55,577 nucleotides of DNA from Pseudoalteromonas sp. S2755. GTDB lineage: Bacteria; Pseudomonadota; Gammaproteobacteria; Enterobacterales; Alteromonadaceae. The stretch covers positions 1 through 55,577 of the forward strand of contig NZ_PNDS01000008.1 of assembly GCF_005886535.1 (NCBI RefSeq), written 5' to 3'. The notes under the pieces were generated by a model, which searched no databases, was not told the origin of the DNA, and worked only from the letters and a program-made list of their open reading frames with translations. Positions within the stretch are counted from its first letter, which is position 1, and the number at the start of each line of letters is the position of its first letter. The position numbers and the translations under genes were made by a program. Below are positions 17,265 through 28,366 of this stretch, one piece after another.

Positions 17265-17829
17265 ATTAGCACACTTATTTGAGCAGTGGTTAGATGGCAA
17301 AGTGCTGTCTGAGGCAGAGTTGGCCGAACTTCAGGCAGATAGTGAATATGGAGAATTGATGAGTGCTGCCACTACTTGGCAACAGCGTGCCGCTAGATTC
17401 GAAGAGCAAGCGCCACCCTCGCAGCTCACTTTGCAGCACCAAACTCGCGCTTGGCCTGTGGCTGCCGTTGCTGCTTGGCTGGTTGTTGGGCTCGGTGTAT
17501 CAGGACTTTGGCTACAGAACTTAGGCTTGCATCAACAGTTGAGTGTTCAACAAACACAACTGGCACAGCAGCAAAGCGCTATGCAGGCTATGCTTGCAAA
17601 ACTTGATGAGACTAAGCCAATAGATCAAGCTACGCTTGCCAAGTTAGCAACGCAAGTGGTTGAACAAAATCGCAAAGAGCGCAGTTTGGCGATGAATAAT
17701 CTCGTTGATCTGATCCAAGCACAAAGAGCGCAAGACCAAGCCCTACTTAGGCTGCAATTGAATGAATTGGCAGAGCAAGTAGAGCAAACACCGACACAAA
17801 ATTTAGCACAGTATCGAGGTAAACCATGA
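17257..17829 (+). CDS. Putative membrane anti-sigma factor
   Basis: 190 residues with one membrane helix (about 66-88, VAAVAAWLVVGLGVSGLWL), a short acidic cytoplasmic N-terminus and a glutamine-rich coiled coil outside (about 90-180). There is no cysteine, so it is not a ZAS-type zinc anti-sigma. The role is inferred from its position: it overlaps the sigma gene by 8 bases and the next gene by ATGA. The opening with FEQWLDGKVLSEAEL resembles the helical start of other anti-sigma proteins. Confidence 0.65.
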   Translation: MAKLAHLFEQWLDGKVLSEAELAELQADSEYGELMSAATTWQQRAARFEEQAPPSQLTLQHQTRAWPVAAVAAWLVVGLGVSGLWLQNLGLHQQLSVQQTQLAQQQSAMQAMLAKLDETKPIDQATLAKLATQVVEQNRKERSLAMNNLVDLIQAQRAQDQALLRLQLNELAEQVEQTPTQNLAQYRGKP

Positions 17830-18716
17830 AGTTAATTCCACTTTGTTTTGGCGCTGTTGCAGCCATTGCTACAAGCTTTGCTCAGGCCCAAGTTGTTGAT
17901 GAAGCGCTAAAGCGTGAGGTTGCTATTTTTGAGCGGGTATTAATGAGTGCACTGCAGCATGACACACAAGATCAAGTTCGTAGTGTTTCTGGCTATTATT
18001 TAAAAGACCAGGGAGTTGTGTTTGAACTGGCATTAAAGCGCCGGCACCGTTTAGAGTGGATCTCTCATATCGACAATCTCGATGATGTGGCTGCAATAGG
18101 GGAGTTTGAACTGCCGGAATTTGATATGGACATCGCGGAGATCGAGATTTCACAGCCGATAGCTGAAGCTTTTTCTCAAGCTTATTCGGATGCTGCTGAG
18201 AAAGTGAGAGCAGGAGCCGAGAAAGTCCGCGAAGCCGTAGAGCAAGAAAGAGAGAATAGAATTCAATTGAGGGAGCTTGAACGCCAAAAAGCGGAGCTGG
18301 AGTTTGCGAAAAGGCACGAAAGTGATGATCAAGTAAAAGAATTTACCGAGTCATTGAGAGAAGTTGAAAAGCGCATAGAAAAGCTTTCACTTAAGGATTC
18401 GGAATTAAAGGACCTGAAAGATAAGCTGAAAGCGAGCCTTGAGGCTTCTCGGGTCAAACGCGCGAAAGAGAAAGCGGAAAAGCAGCAGGCGCTTGAAAAA
18501 ATGCTAGTAACCAGCTTAGCCCGAAGTTTATGCGACTATGGTGCGGGTTTAAGAAGTTTGCCTAGAAATGAGCATGTAAGCTTTATTTACAGTGAGCTTA
18601 GTAATCCAAACAATAAACAGGTATTTGTTTATCCAAAATCCTTGGTGCAGCAATGTGTTAAAGGTGAGAAAACGGCTAAGGAGCTAGCCGAGACAGTAAC
18701 TAGCTATCGCTTTTAG
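17826..18716 (+). CDS. Secreted coiled-coil protein of unknown function in the ECF operon
   Basis: 296 residues. Residues 1-21 form a signal peptide, likely cut after FAQA. A long, strongly charged helix rich in E, K and R covers about 115-225 (for example REVEKRIEKLSLKDSELK) and should form a coiled coil. A C-terminal part (about 230-296) has two cysteines (in LARSLCDYGAGLRSL and LVQQCVKG) that could form a disulfide. I do not recognise the family. Its ATG overlaps the stop of the anti-sigma gene, so the three proteins probably form one envelope-sensing unit. Confidence 0.75.
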   Translation: MKLIPLCFGAVAAIATSFAQAQVVDEALKREVAIFERVLMSALQHDTQDQVRSVSGYYLKDQGVVFELALKRRHRLEWISHIDNLDDVAAIGEFELPEFDMDIAEIEISQPIAEAFSQAYSDAAEKVRAGAEKVREAVEQERENRIQLRELERQKAELEFAKRHESDDQVKEFTESLREVEKRIEKLSLKDSELKDLKDKLKASLEASRVKRAKEKAEKQQALEKMLVTSLARSLCDYGAGLRSLPRNEHVSFIYSELSNPNNKQVFVYPKSLVQQCVKGEKTAKELAETVTSYRF

Positions 18717-18777
18717 TTAATCTAAGCTTGGGGTAAAAGTGTTTCTTTGAGGTTAGGGGCGCAAAGTGATAACACAA

Positions 18778-18806
18778 AAAACAGCATGATTACATGCTGT
18801 TTTATT
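18778..18806. terminator. Two-way terminator between convergent genes
   Basis: AAAACAGCATG-ATTA-CATGCTGTTTT: A-run on one side and T-run on the other, so it can serve both the coiled-coil gene and the 65-residue gene. Confidence 0.8.
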
Positions 18807-18831
18807 TATAAAGGAACTACACTCGCTTGTA

Positions 18832-19029
18832 TTAAGCCTGCTCTATATTTTTTGCAGTAGTTAAATTTGGTAAAAAGAGTAAGTAAACCCAAACCACTAG
18901 ATTAAAGTAGGGTAGCAAACCGAGCCCTGTGAACAATTTTACCGGATATCCTTTAGTGTTGGCATAGCGGTAACATTGATAAGCGATGAGCAAGTTTGCA
19001 AGTAGTAAAAACAGTGATAATGACAGCAT
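18832..19029 (-). CDS. Small two-helix membrane protein, unknown
   Basis: 65 residues with two hydrophobic segments (about 3-20 and 32-54) and a short polar tail. AAGGGG lies six bases before the ATG, which supports a real gene. It is 158 bases downstream of the GGDEF-EAL gene on the same strand. I do not recognise the family; the GLLPYFNLVVWVYLLFL segment recalls small integral proteins of unknown role. Confidence 0.6.
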   Translation of the reverse strand: MLSLSLFLLLANLLIAYQCYRYANTKGYPVKLFTGLGLLPYFNLVVWVYLLFLPNLTTAKNIEQA

Positions 19030-19187
19030 AATTTACCCCTTGAAGTCCATAGCAAGATGTAACTCAATCCTTTGAATGTCTATAAAATTAAGGTGTTACC
19101 TTAAAATTTGATGACATTTTAAACTGGTATCTTTAATTATAGTGGACTTTGCAAGAAGTAAAAGTGACCTTTAGTATAAAAATGTTA

Positions 19188-21695
19188 CTACGCTGTTTTT
19201 AGAGATAAAATAGTTTTTGCACTGCTCGCTAGTTGTTCAATAGGGAGTGGTCTCGAGATAAAGTAACCTTGACCATAGTCAACACCTATTTCCTTAAGTT
19301 TTTGAAATATCTCTTTGTTCTCGACATATTCAGCAACTGAACACTTATCTAATGAGTGACTAATATCGTTTACAGCTTTGACCAGCGCCAGATCAATAGG
19401 GTCGTTGAGCATGTCCCGAACAAAGGAGCCATCTATTTTAACATGCTGTGCAGGTAGCTGTTTTAGGTAGCTAAAAGTGCTGAAGCCTGTCCCGAAATCA
19501 TCAATAGCGAAATGACAGCCAAGATCGTTCAGGTTTTTGATCATCGTCTGCGTTGCGTTAAGATTGTTAATACTGGCAGACTCAGTGATTTCGAAAATAA
19601 CGCGATTAGCTGAAACTTGATGTTCCTTTAAGCAAGCTTGGATGTGGGGCTGTAGTCGTTCATCTAAAAATGAATGAGCGGATAAGTTAATTGCCACTTG
19701 GCTCAGGAGTTCGTGTTCCGCCAATGCTTTAATTGCTGTTCTGATCACGCATTGATCCATCAAAAATGTATCATTAAGCAGCTCTAATGCAGGAATAAAC
19801 TGATTTGGGTAAATTGTCTCACCGTTGATCTTTAATCTAAGCAGTGCTTCGTAATAGGCTATTTGTTGTTTTTTGAAATCCCAGATTGGTTGATAGTGGA
19901 GTTCTATGCTGTCGTTCTGAAGCGCTTGCCTAACACTATGGCCCCATTCTAAACCGGTTTGCAGGGTCTGGTTTTGTTCATCTTCTTTGTTATAACAATG
20001 AACCAAGTTGCGACCGAGATTCTTGGCAATATAAAGGGCTATGTCTGCTTGTTTCAAACACTCGCTGGGATCCGCATTTTCATTGGTTATTTGCGTTAAT
20101 CCGATAGAACAACTGAGAGAGTATGCATTATCTTCAAAGTGAAATTTATGTTCTTCGATAGCCATGCAAATGCTTTCAGCACACATATGCGCATCGAGTA
20201 AATTGGTGTGCTTGAGCAGTACAGCAAATTCGTCTCCACCAATACGGAAAGTGAGATGCTCTTCACCTATTTTGTCACCAAACAACTCAGATACTTCTTT
20301 GAGTACGATATCTCCTTGCTGATGACCTTTACTGTCATTGATGATCTTAAAGTGATCTAAGTCGATGTAAATTAGCGCATGCTCTATCTCTTCTGCTGAT
20401 TTTACTTCATTGCAAAGCTGATTTAATTGCTGGTCAAAATAGTAGCGGTTGTGTAAGCCGGTAAGCGTATCATGCAGTGCTAAGTGTCTGAGCTGTAGTT
20501 CAGCTTGCTTGCGCTCGTGAATGTTATCGAGTGTTGCAGTTATTGCGACCGAACTTGAGGTATTCTTGATAAGTTGCAGGCGACACTCGACCCATACTAG
20601 ATGTCCAGCTTTATGGCAGAGCTGTAGCTCGACTTGCGCATGTTGCCTTATCCCACTTTGAATTTCTCGAATGACCTTGTTGAAAGTTACCAGTTCATCT
20701 TTGGCAATATAGTTGCTGAGTTGGGTATTAAGGCTCGACTTAATACCAAATCCCGAGAGATATTCCCATGCTGGATTTATAAAGCGGATCGCGCCTTCCA
20801 AATCCAATTCAACGACTACAGTTCTAAGGTGTAGCAAGATCCTTTGGTGCGCAGAAAACAAATCTTTATAGCGACTCTCACTGCGACTGAGTTGCTCGAC
20901 TTTATTGGCAAACTCAGCATAGCTCACCATAAAATCTTCTCGCCGCGCCGCATGGTCGCATACTTTGCTTAAAAAGGGCATATCGTATGGCGCTCGAACA
21001 AAGTCGGTAACACCTAATAATAATAGTTGTTCGGCATGGTCGGCATCGCGCTTGTCAATAATGGTTACAATGGCTTGGCTTGGACGATGTTTGAGAATAC
21101 TTTCGACTAAGCTTTCTGCTGAACCTGACAAGTTAGATGTAGTGTCCATTAAAACAATAGCGTAGTGATCTTGTAGAAATAGTGATAAAGCGCTGGCCGC
21201 CGAGCTTACATGGGTGCAAACAAAATTGTGCGATAAGTGCTCACATATTTTTTGTGCACGTTGTTGGTTGGGCTCTAACAAGAGCAAGTTGAGGCGGCTG
21301 CTTTTGTCTAAATGCGTTGACAATACATTGGCCAAAATTTGCGGCAACATGTCTTGACGTTCAAATGGCAGCACGGCATCGATACTGTAGCTACGTGCGG
21401 TGGTTTCGGCTATTCGTTCACAATAAGTCGGTGGAATAAGTACGATAGGGGTGTTTTTGGGGGTTGCCAGCAGACCTGAGCGGATCATGCGAGAGAATCG
21501 CCAACCGTCAATTTTGCCAACATCCAAACCGGTGATCACTAAATCTACTGCTTGGGTCTTCAGTAAGCTTAGCGCATCTTGAGAGTCGGACTTGGCAATG
21601 ATAGTAAAGACATCTAATGCACTAAGAGTTTTAGTCAAGGTTTGACGCTCGTGAGCACTGGCGTTAACAATGAGCAACGTTAGTTGTCTAGACAC
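19188..21695 (-). CDS. Dual-receiver PAS-GGDEF-EAL c-di-GMP protein
   Basis: 835 residues. Two receiver-like domains (about 5-115 and 137-255) precede a PAS domain (about 290-400), GGDEF (about 410-565, motif near 485) and EAL (about 585-830). In the first receiver the phospho-acceptor is unclear (LVITGLDVG has D next to G); in the second, VLMDTTSN supplies the usual aspartate. GGDEF is intact but no RxxD inhibitory site precedes it. EAL residues are intact: EALLR, INLS, EITES, DDFGTGFS, VKIDGSF, AEYVEN. It could make or degrade c-di-GMP, with degradation likely. A perfect FNR-type site lies about 80 bases upstream. Confidence 0.92.
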   Translation of the reverse strand: MSRQLTLLIVNASAHERQTLTKTLSALDVFTIIAKSDSQDALSLLKTQAVDLVITGLDVGKIDGWRFSRMIRSGLLATPKNTPIVLIPPTYCERIAETTARSYSIDAVLPFERQDMLPQILANVLSTHLDKSSRLNLLLLEPNQQRAQKICEHLSHNFVCTHVSSAASALSLFLQDHYAIVLMDTTSNLSGSAESLVESILKHRPSQAIVTIIDKRDADHAEQLLLLGVTDFVRAPYDMPFLSKVCDHAARREDFMVSYAEFANKVEQLSRSESRYKDLFSAHQRILLHLRTVVVELDLEGAIRFINPAWEYLSGFGIKSSLNTQLSNYIAKDELVTFNKVIREIQSGIRQHAQVELQLCHKAGHLVWVECRLQLIKNTSSSVAITATLDNIHERKQAELQLRHLALHDTLTGLHNRYYFDQQLNQLCNEVKSAEEIEHALIYIDLDHFKIINDSKGHQQGDIVLKEVSELFGDKIGEEHLTFRIGGDEFAVLLKHTNLLDAHMCAESICMAIEEHKFHFEDNAYSLSCSIGLTQITNENADPSECLKQADIALYIAKNLGRNLVHCYNKEDEQNQTLQTGLEWGHSVRQALQNDSIELHYQPIWDFKKQQIAYYEALLRLKINGETIYPNQFIPALELLNDTFLMDQCVIRTAIKALAEHELLSQVAINLSAHSFLDERLQPHIQACLKEHQVSANRVIFEITESASINNLNATQTMIKNLNDLGCHFAIDDFGTGFSTFSYLKQLPAQHVKIDGSFVRDMLNDPIDLALVKAVNDISHSLDKCSVAEYVENKEIFQKLKEIGVDYGQGYFISRPLPIEQLASSAKTILSLKTA

Positions 21696-22015
21696 AATAA
21701 AAAAACCTCACCAGATACTGCGACACAATCATTGGGCTTATCTTAAAGTTAGCAAATCGCACTTAACCGCTGCTTGATAATAATCAAACAGTGACACGAA
21801 CGTTGCTCGGAAATCATAGCCGATAGCGATAAGTTATTGTTTAAACGTAAAGAATAAAGAACGCACTAAACAAAGGTGCACACCGCACAAAATTTTACAT
21901 GGTGATTACCGTTTTAGACTCGCTAGGTTAAAGGTATTTACGCAAGGTTACAAGCACTTGATTTCGCTAAAACACCGCACTAGACTTGGCGAACTTTTAG
22001 AAATGAGGCCTTTCC
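21696..22015. other. 320-base divergent intergenic region
   Basis: It lies between the GGDEF-EAL gene and queA. The FNR-type box is the only clear signal. GAGG at 22001-22004 serves the queA start. No small gene with a convincing ribosome site was found. Confidence 0.5.
21774..21787. promoter_or_regulatory. Perfect FNR-type site before the dual-receiver GGDEF-EAL gene
   Basis: TTGATAATAATCAA matches the FNR/EtrA consensus TTGAT-N4-ATCAA at all ten fixed positions. Read toward the minus-strand gene, a weak -10 (TAACTT) begins 24 bases after the box, close to the class II activator layout. CRP-family relatives share such sites, so the true regulator is open. Confidence 0.55.
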
Positions 22016-23053
22016 ATGCGCGTAGCAGACTTTAGTTTTGATCTTCCTGATGAGTTGATTGCCAGACACCCAATGAAGGAACGCTCTAGCAGTCGTCTTC
22101 TTACCTTAAATGGCAATAGTGGTGAAATAGAACACAAAGTATTTAGAGATATTTTGGCACTCATAAATCCAGAAGACTTAATCATCTTTAATAACACTAA
22201 AGTTATTCCTGCTCGTATGTTTGGTCAAAAAGCCAGTGGTGGAAAACTCGAAGTACTGGTTGAGCGCGTTGTAGATGAGCGTACTGTGCTTGCTCACGTA
22301 AGAGCGAGTAAGTCGCCAAAACCTGGTACTAAAATTGAACTTGAAGGCCAAGCAACCGCAGAAATGGTTCAGCGCCACGGTGAATTATTTGAGCTGAGAT
22401 TCGAGGGCGAAGAAAATGTATTGGCTGTTTTAGATAAAATTGGCCACATGCCTTTACCTCCTTATATCGACAGGCCGGATGATGAAGCAGATAAAGAGCG
22501 TTATCAGACTGTTTATGGTGAGAAACCAGGCGCAGTCGCCGCACCTACTGCCGGATTGCACTTTGATGATGAATTGATGGCCAAGCTAAAAGACAAAGGT
22601 GTTGAGATGGCTTTTGTTACTTTGCACGTGGGCGCAGGCACGTTTCAGCCGGTGCGAGTCGATTCGGTAGAAGAGCATGTTATGCACTCAGAATATATCG
22701 AGGTCTCAGCAGAAGTCGTGGAGGCAATTAAAGCGGCTAAAGCCAGAGGGGGACGGGTGATCGCTGTGGGTACTACGTCAGTGCGCTCACTTGAGTCTGC
22801 CGCTAAAGCAAATGGCGGTGAAATTGCTCCGCTTTACGGCGATACCGATATTTTTATTTATCCGGGCTACCGTTTTAACGTGGTCGACGCAATGGTGACT
22901 AATTTTCACTTACCAGAATCAACGCTAATTATGTTAGTGAGTGCGTTTGCAGGGCAACAGCATATTATGAAGGCCTACCAAACCGCAATTGAGCAAAAAT
23001 ACCGCTTTTTTAGTTACGGTGATGCGATGTTCTTGCAAAAGCAAGATAAGTAA
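22016..23053 (+). CDS. queA: S-adenosylmethionine:tRNA ribosyltransferase-isomerase QueA
   Basis: 345 residues, the normal length. QueA adds the cyclopentane ring from SAM to preQ1 at tRNA position 34. Family segments are [20 protein letters not shown] at the start, [44 protein letters not shown] and the C-terminal [24 protein letters not shown] segment. GAGG lies seven bases before the ATG. It precedes tgt with a terminator between, so the two may be expressed separately. Confidence 0.97.
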   Translation: MRVADFSFDLPDELIARHPMKERSSSRLLTLNGNSGEIEHKVFRDILALINPEDLIIFNNTKVIPARMFGQKASGGKLEVLVERVVDERTVLAHVRASKSPKPGTKIELEGQATAEMVQRHGELFELRFEGEENVLAVLDKIGHMPLPPYIDRPDDEADKERYQTVYGEKPGAVAAPTAGLHFDDELMAKLKDKGVEMAFVTLHVGAGTFQPVRVDSVEEHVMHSEYIEVSAEVVEAIKAAKARGGRVIAVGTTSVRSLESAAKANGGEIAPLYGDTDIFIYPGYRFNVVDAMVTNFHLPESTLIMLVSAFAGQQHIMKAYQTAIEQKYRFFSYGDAMFLQKQDK

Positions 23054-23074
23054 CTCACGCCATACAACTATTTA

Positions 23075-23101
23075 AATGCCCAGTATTGCTGGGCATTTTG
23101 C
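23075..23101 (+). terminator. Terminator after queA
   Basis: AATGCCCAG-TATTG-CTGGGCATT followed by TTGCGTTTT, a 9-bp stem. Confidence 0.75.
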
Positions 23102-23231
23102 GTTTTATAGCTGTAAAGTTACACGCTCGATATGGACTTTGTGTTTTTTATCCCAATATTAGAATTGCGCTAGTAATCTTGGTAGAATCGGAAGATCACT
23201 GCCCTAAGCATTGGCTTAGCACGTTTTTTAG

Positions 23232-24383
<1,152 letters not shown>

Positions 24384-24417
24384 CAGAAAATAATTAATTT
24401 ATAAACGAGGAAGTGAA

Positions 24418-24756
24418 ATGAGCTTTTTTATCTCAAACGCGCATGCTAGCACTGCAGCGGCAGCTCCTGCTGGTGGTGGCATGGAAATGCTAATCATGTT
24501 AGGTATTTTTGGTTTGGTATTTTATTTTTTAATTTACCGTCCACAAGCTAAGCGTGTTAAAGAACATAAAGACCTAATGGGTGCATTAGGTAAGGGTGAC
24601 GAAGTACTAACTCAAGGTGGACTTGTGGGTAAAATCACAAAAGTTGCTGATGATAAAGACTTTGTTGTAATCGCACTAAACGATCAAACTGAAGTGACAG
24701 TGCAAAAGTCAGCGGTTTCAGCTGTGTTACCTAAAGGTACAATGAAATCTCTATAA
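24418..24756 (+). CDS. yajC: Preprotein translocase subunit YajC
   Basis: 112 residues with one membrane helix (about 20-40) followed by YRPQAKRVKEHKDLM and a small soluble domain with GDEVLTQGGLVGKI, all typical. It is an accessory of SecDF-YidC. A poly-alanine stretch precedes the helix. AGGAAG lies before the ATG, 34 bases after tgt. Confidence 0.97.
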   Translation: MSFFISNAHASTAAAAPAGGGMEMLIMLGIFGLVFYFLIYRPQAKRVKEHKDLMGALGKGDEVLTQGGLVGKITKVADDKDFVVIALNDQTEVTVQKSAVSAVLPKGTMKSL

Positions 24757-24780
24757 GAATAACAATAAAGGGATAGCCCA

Positions 24781-26640
24781 GTGTTAAACAAGTTTCCAAT
24801 GTGGAAGTACTTACTTGTTCTCGCTGTGTTGGCTATCGGTATTCTTTATGCCACACCTAACTTGTATGGCCGCGATCCGGCCATACAAGTATCTGGCACA
24901 AAAGGTGCTGATGCGACGCTCAGTGTATTAGATCAAGTTAACGAAACCCTACAAAAGAACGACCTTGCCGTGAAATCTTCTGTGTTAGAAGACGGCCAAA
25001 TCCTTGTTCGTTTTAAAAATGTTGAAGATCAGCTTAAAGCACAAGATATTTTGCGTAATAGCTTAAGCGACGATTACATTTCAGCAATCAATATGTCTCC
25101 AGCACAACCTGAGTGGTTAAAAGACTTAGGTGCAAACCCAATGAAGCTCGGTCTAGATTTAAGTGGTGGTGTTCACTTCACTATGGAAGTGGATATGGTC
25201 ACGGCGATGGACAATGCACTTGAGCAAATGGAGCAAGATTTCAAGAGCGATTTACGTGAAGAGAAATTGCGTTATCGTTCGGTGCGTCGTGTCTCTAATA
25301 GTGAACGTGTACAAGTAACGATGCGTTCGGAAGAAGATAAAGATGCGGCGATGAGCTTTTTGAGAAAGCGTTACCCAGGTAACGATTTCATCAATGATAG
25401 TAGCGACAGCCTCGCTTTCTTTTCAAGCCTTAGCGATCTTAAATATAAAGAGCTGCGTGAATACGCTATCAAGCAAAACGAAACCATTATTCGTAACCGT
25501 ATTAACCAACTTGGTGTTGCCGAACCCAATGTTCAACGTCAAGGCGGCGAGCGTATAATTGTTCAACTTCCAGGGGTTCAGGACACGGCTCGGGCAAAAG
25601 AAATTCTAGGTGCCACTGCGACACTTGAGTTCCGTGAAGTAGATGAAAATGCTGACGTACGTGCCGCGGCACAAGGCCGCACTCCCCCAGGCACTGAAGT
25701 GATCCCACATAAAGATGGGTATCCTGTCGTGCTTAAAAAGCGTGTTATTCTTGAAGGTACGCATATCACAGGTGCGCAGTCTGGTATGGATGAATATCAG
25801 CGCCCTCAGGTGAATATCAAACTTGATAGCAAAGGTGGGGCAAAAATGAATGCCTTTACTAAACGCGCTATCGGTAAACGTATGGCGACGGTTTTCATTG
25901 AGTACAAGCCATCAGGCAAGAAAGATGAAAACGGCAAAGCGTTACCCCCAATCAAAGTGGAAGAAGTGATTAACGTTGCAACGATTCAAGCACGTTTAAA
26001 TAGCTCTTTCCGTATTACCGGAATTGATAGTCCAGCAGAAGCGCATAATTTAAGCTTGCTACTACGTGCAGGGGCATTGGTGGCGCCAATTCAAATCGTT
26101 GAAGAGCGTACTGTGGGACCAAGCCTTGGTCAGGAGAACATTGAAGCTGGTATGACAGCGGTTGTCCTTGGTTTTGCTTTTGTTCTTGCCTTTATGTTGC
26201 TGTACTACAAAGGCTTTGGTCTGGTAGCAAACCTAGCCCTTGCGGCTAACCTCATCATGATTGTAGGTGTGATGTCGATGATCCCAGGTGCTACACTGAC
26301 GCTGCCTGGTATTGCCGGTATCGTGTTAACAGTTGGTATGGCTGTTGATGCAAACGTACTTATTTTTGAACGTATTCGTGAAGAAATTGCGGAAGGGCGC
26401 AGTCCACAGCAAGCCGTTCATCATGGCTACGACAGTGCATTTAGTACGATTTTTGATGCTAACATCACGACCCTAATTGCAGCAGTGATCCTTTTCTCTG
26501 TCGGTACGGGCCCAATTGCAGGCTTCGCGGTAACCTTAGCTATCGGTATCATTACTTCAATGTTTACAGCGATTGTTGGTACACGTGCGGTTATTAATGC
26601 CATTATCGGTGGCAGACGTATCACTAAGCTATCAATCTAG
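24781..26640 (+). CDS. secD: Protein translocase subunit SecD
   Basis: 619 residues. One helix at the N-terminus is followed by the periplasmic P1 domains ([16 protein letters not shown] near 125) and five C-terminal helices with [20 protein letters not shown]. With SecF it uses the proton gradient to help secreted proteins leave the Sec channel. The start is GTG at 24781, with AAAGGG upstream. It follows yajC by 24 bases and precedes secF by nine. Confidence 0.97.
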   Translation: MLNKFPMWKYLLVLAVLAIGILYATPNLYGRDPAIQVSGTKGADATLSVLDQVNETLQKNDLAVKSSVLEDGQILVRFKNVEDQLKAQDILRNSLSDDYISAINMSPAQPEWLKDLGANPMKLGLDLSGGVHFTMEVDMVTAMDNALEQMEQDFKSDLREEKLRYRSVRRVSNSERVQVTMRSEEDKDAAMSFLRKRYPGNDFINDSSDSLAFFSSLSDLKYKELREYAIKQNETIIRNRINQLGVAEPNVQRQGGERIIVQLPGVQDTARAKEILGATATLEFREVDENADVRAAAQGRTPPGTEVIPHKDGYPVVLKKRVILEGTHITGAQSGMDEYQRPQVNIKLDSKGGAKMNAFTKRAIGKRMATVFIEYKPSGKKDENGKALPPIKVEEVINVATIQARLNSSFRITGIDSPAEAHNLSLLLRAGALVAPIQIVEERTVGPSLGQENIEAGMTAVVLGFAFVLAFMLLYYKGFGLVANLALAANLIMIVGVMSMIPGATLTLPGIAGIVLTVGMAVDANVLIFERIREEIAEGRSPQQAVHHGYDSAFSTIFDANITTLIAAVILFSVGTGPIAGFAVTLAIGIITSMFTAIVGTRAVINAIIGGRRITKLSI

Positions 26641-26649
26641 GAGACGGGC

Positions 26650-27594
26650 ATGCAATTATTAAACTTAAAAAGCACTATCCGTTTTATGTCAGCAAGAAAG
26701 CTCTCAATGGCTTTCTCGGCATTGTTGATCTTGGCTTCAATCGCCTCGTTCATGGTAAAAGGGCTAAACTTTGGTTTGGACTTTACCGGTGGTACGGCAG
26801 TTGAAGTTGGGTTTTCACAGCCTGCAGACTTAGCAAAGGTACGTAGTGTATTAGCCGAAAATGGTTTCGCTGATGCTTCTGTACAGCTTTTTGGCTCGAG
26901 CCAGGAAGTACTCGTACGACTCGCACCACGCGGAGATGATGTGAAAGCAGAGGTGTTGGGTAACCAACTCATTGCAGCGCTTAAACAAGCGGATGAAAGC
27001 GTAATTATGCGTCGCATTGAATTCGTAGGCCCGAGTGTCGGTGAAGATCTCAAGGAGCAGGGCGGTTTGGCGATGTTAACTGCGCTTATTTGTATCTTGA
27101 TCTACGTTGCTTTTCGATTTGAATGGCGTTTTGCTGTAGGTGCTGTTGCAGCGTTATTTCACGATGTTGTGCTGACTATGGGGTTGTTCTCAATCTTAGG
27201 TCTTGAATTTGACTTAACGATTTTGGCGGCAATATTGGCGGTGATCGGTTACTCACTCAACGATACTATCGTTGTGTCCGACCGGATTCGTGAAAACTTC
27301 CGCAAAGTACGCATTGACGACACCCTAGAGATCATCAATATTTCACTGACCCAAACGCTTAACCGTACATTAGTGACTTCAATCACGACTATTTTAGTAT
27401 TAGTTGCGTTATTCGTATGGGGTGGTCAAACCATACATGGTTTTGCAACGGCATTATTATTCGGTGTGTTTATCGGTACCTACTCTTCTGTTTACGTTGC
27501 AAGCTCTGTTGCAGTGGCAATGGGTGTCAGCAAAGAAGATTTGATCCCGGTAGAAGTTGAAAAAGAAGGTGCAGATCTAGACGCTATGCCTTAA
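26650..27594 (+). CDS. secF: Protein translocase subunit SecF
   Basis: 314 residues with six helices, the short periplasmic loop GLDFTGGTAVEVGF near 35 and the conserved AVIGYSLNDTIVVSDRIREN near 200. It forms the SecDF complex. AGGAGACGGGC precedes the ATG. A strong terminator follows at 27619-27643, which closes the tgt-yajC-secDF run. Confidence 0.97.
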   Translation: MQLLNLKSTIRFMSARKLSMAFSALLILASIASFMVKGLNFGLDFTGGTAVEVGFSQPADLAKVRSVLAENGFADASVQLFGSSQEVLVRLAPRGDDVKAEVLGNQLIAALKQADESVIMRRIEFVGPSVGEDLKEQGGLAMLTALICILIYVAFRFEWRFAVGAVAALFHDVVLTMGLFSILGLEFDLTILAAILAVIGYSLNDTIVVSDRIRENFRKVRIDDTLEIINISLTQTLNRTLVTSITTILVLVALFVWGGQTIHGFATALLFGVFIGTYSSVYVASSVAVAMGVSKEDLIPVEVEKEGADLDAMP

Positions 27595-27618
27595 TCACTG
27601 AAATCGTTGTGATAATCG

Positions 27619-27643
27619 AAAGCGGCTTTTTGGCCGCTTTTTT
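27619..27643 (+). terminator. Terminator after secF
   Basis: AAAGCGGC-TTTTTG-GCCGCTTTTTT, an 8-bp stem with a T-run. Confidence 0.85.
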
Positions 27644-27691
27644 GTTGCTTGTAAAACGTCATTTTATTGTTTCTAAAATATTACATTACTA

Positions 27692-27710
27692 TATAATGAT
27701 AATCGTTATC
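27692..27710. promoter_or_regulatory. Fur box overlapping a TATAAT -10
   Basis: TATAATGATAATCGTTATC matches the 19-base Fur consensus at 17 positions. Its first six bases are also a perfect -10 element (27692-27697), so bound Fur would block RNA polymerase. The site is 17 bases before the lipoprotein ATG, with AAAGGAG between. Confidence 0.75.
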
Positions 27711-27726
27711 AATAAAGGAGATACTT

Positions 27727-28254
27727 ATGTACAAATTTGTGATGGCGGTTGGTGCACTGACATTAATGACCGCATGTTCTAAGCAACCTGAATTAGAACA
27801 ACGCACAGAATCTGCTCCCACAGAAGCAACCTCATCTTTAGCACAATATAAAGCGCAAGCGGAGGCTTTACTTGCGGATATTCGCATAGAAAAGGATTCT
27901 GCAGCACTTGAAGCTCAATCCGCCGGCCTCGTGACTCTTTCTAGAACTTTGCTTAATGAGTTTGTGGCCAAGTATCCTCAGTGTCAGACTTATCTAGATG
28001 CCTTGGATAAAGCCGCCGATATCATTCCTACCTTACCACTTGAAGAGATTGAAACGGGTTATCACGCAGATGGCAAATTACCCAAGTTTGATGACCCTGT
28101 TTGCTACCATGCCAAAGATTTATTAGTACATCCAGCAACTGTTCAAGCGATTGCGATGAAAGGGTTTAGTGGCGCTGAAGACTATAAGAGTGCAGAGATG
28201 GAAATTGTGGAAGTGATTGCACACTTTGATCAGGTAGAACGAGCGCTGAAGTAA
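27727..28254 (+). CDS. Putative lipoprotein under a Fur box, unknown function
   Basis: 175 residues. The N-terminus has a lipoprotein signal with lipobox LMTAC, so Cys17 would be the lipidated residue; the following Ser favours the outer membrane. The rest is helical and acidic, with three cysteines after the lipobox one less than expected for a heme motif (two seen, in YPQCQTYL and DPVCYHAKDL). I do not recognise the family. AAAGGAG lies before the ATG. The Fur box suggests a role in iron or metal supply or in sparing iron; the gene stands alone, between secF and an EAL gene. Confidence 0.8.
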   Translation: MYKFVMAVGALTLMTACSKQPELEQRTESAPTEATSSLAQYKAQAEALLADIRIEKDSAALEAQSAGLVTLSRTLLNEFVAKYPQCQTYLDALDKAADIIPTLPLEEIETGYHADGKLPKFDDPVCYHAKDLLVHPATVQAIAMKGFSGAEDYKSAEMEIVEVIAHFDQVERALK

Positions 28255-28366
28255 GGGGTTGAAAATCATTCAATTGTAAATTGGGTACATTTCACCCGAT
28301 TGACATATATCTGTCATACTCTGTTGCTACCGTGCGCGATTATACTTTTACAGTGAGTTTAATACT

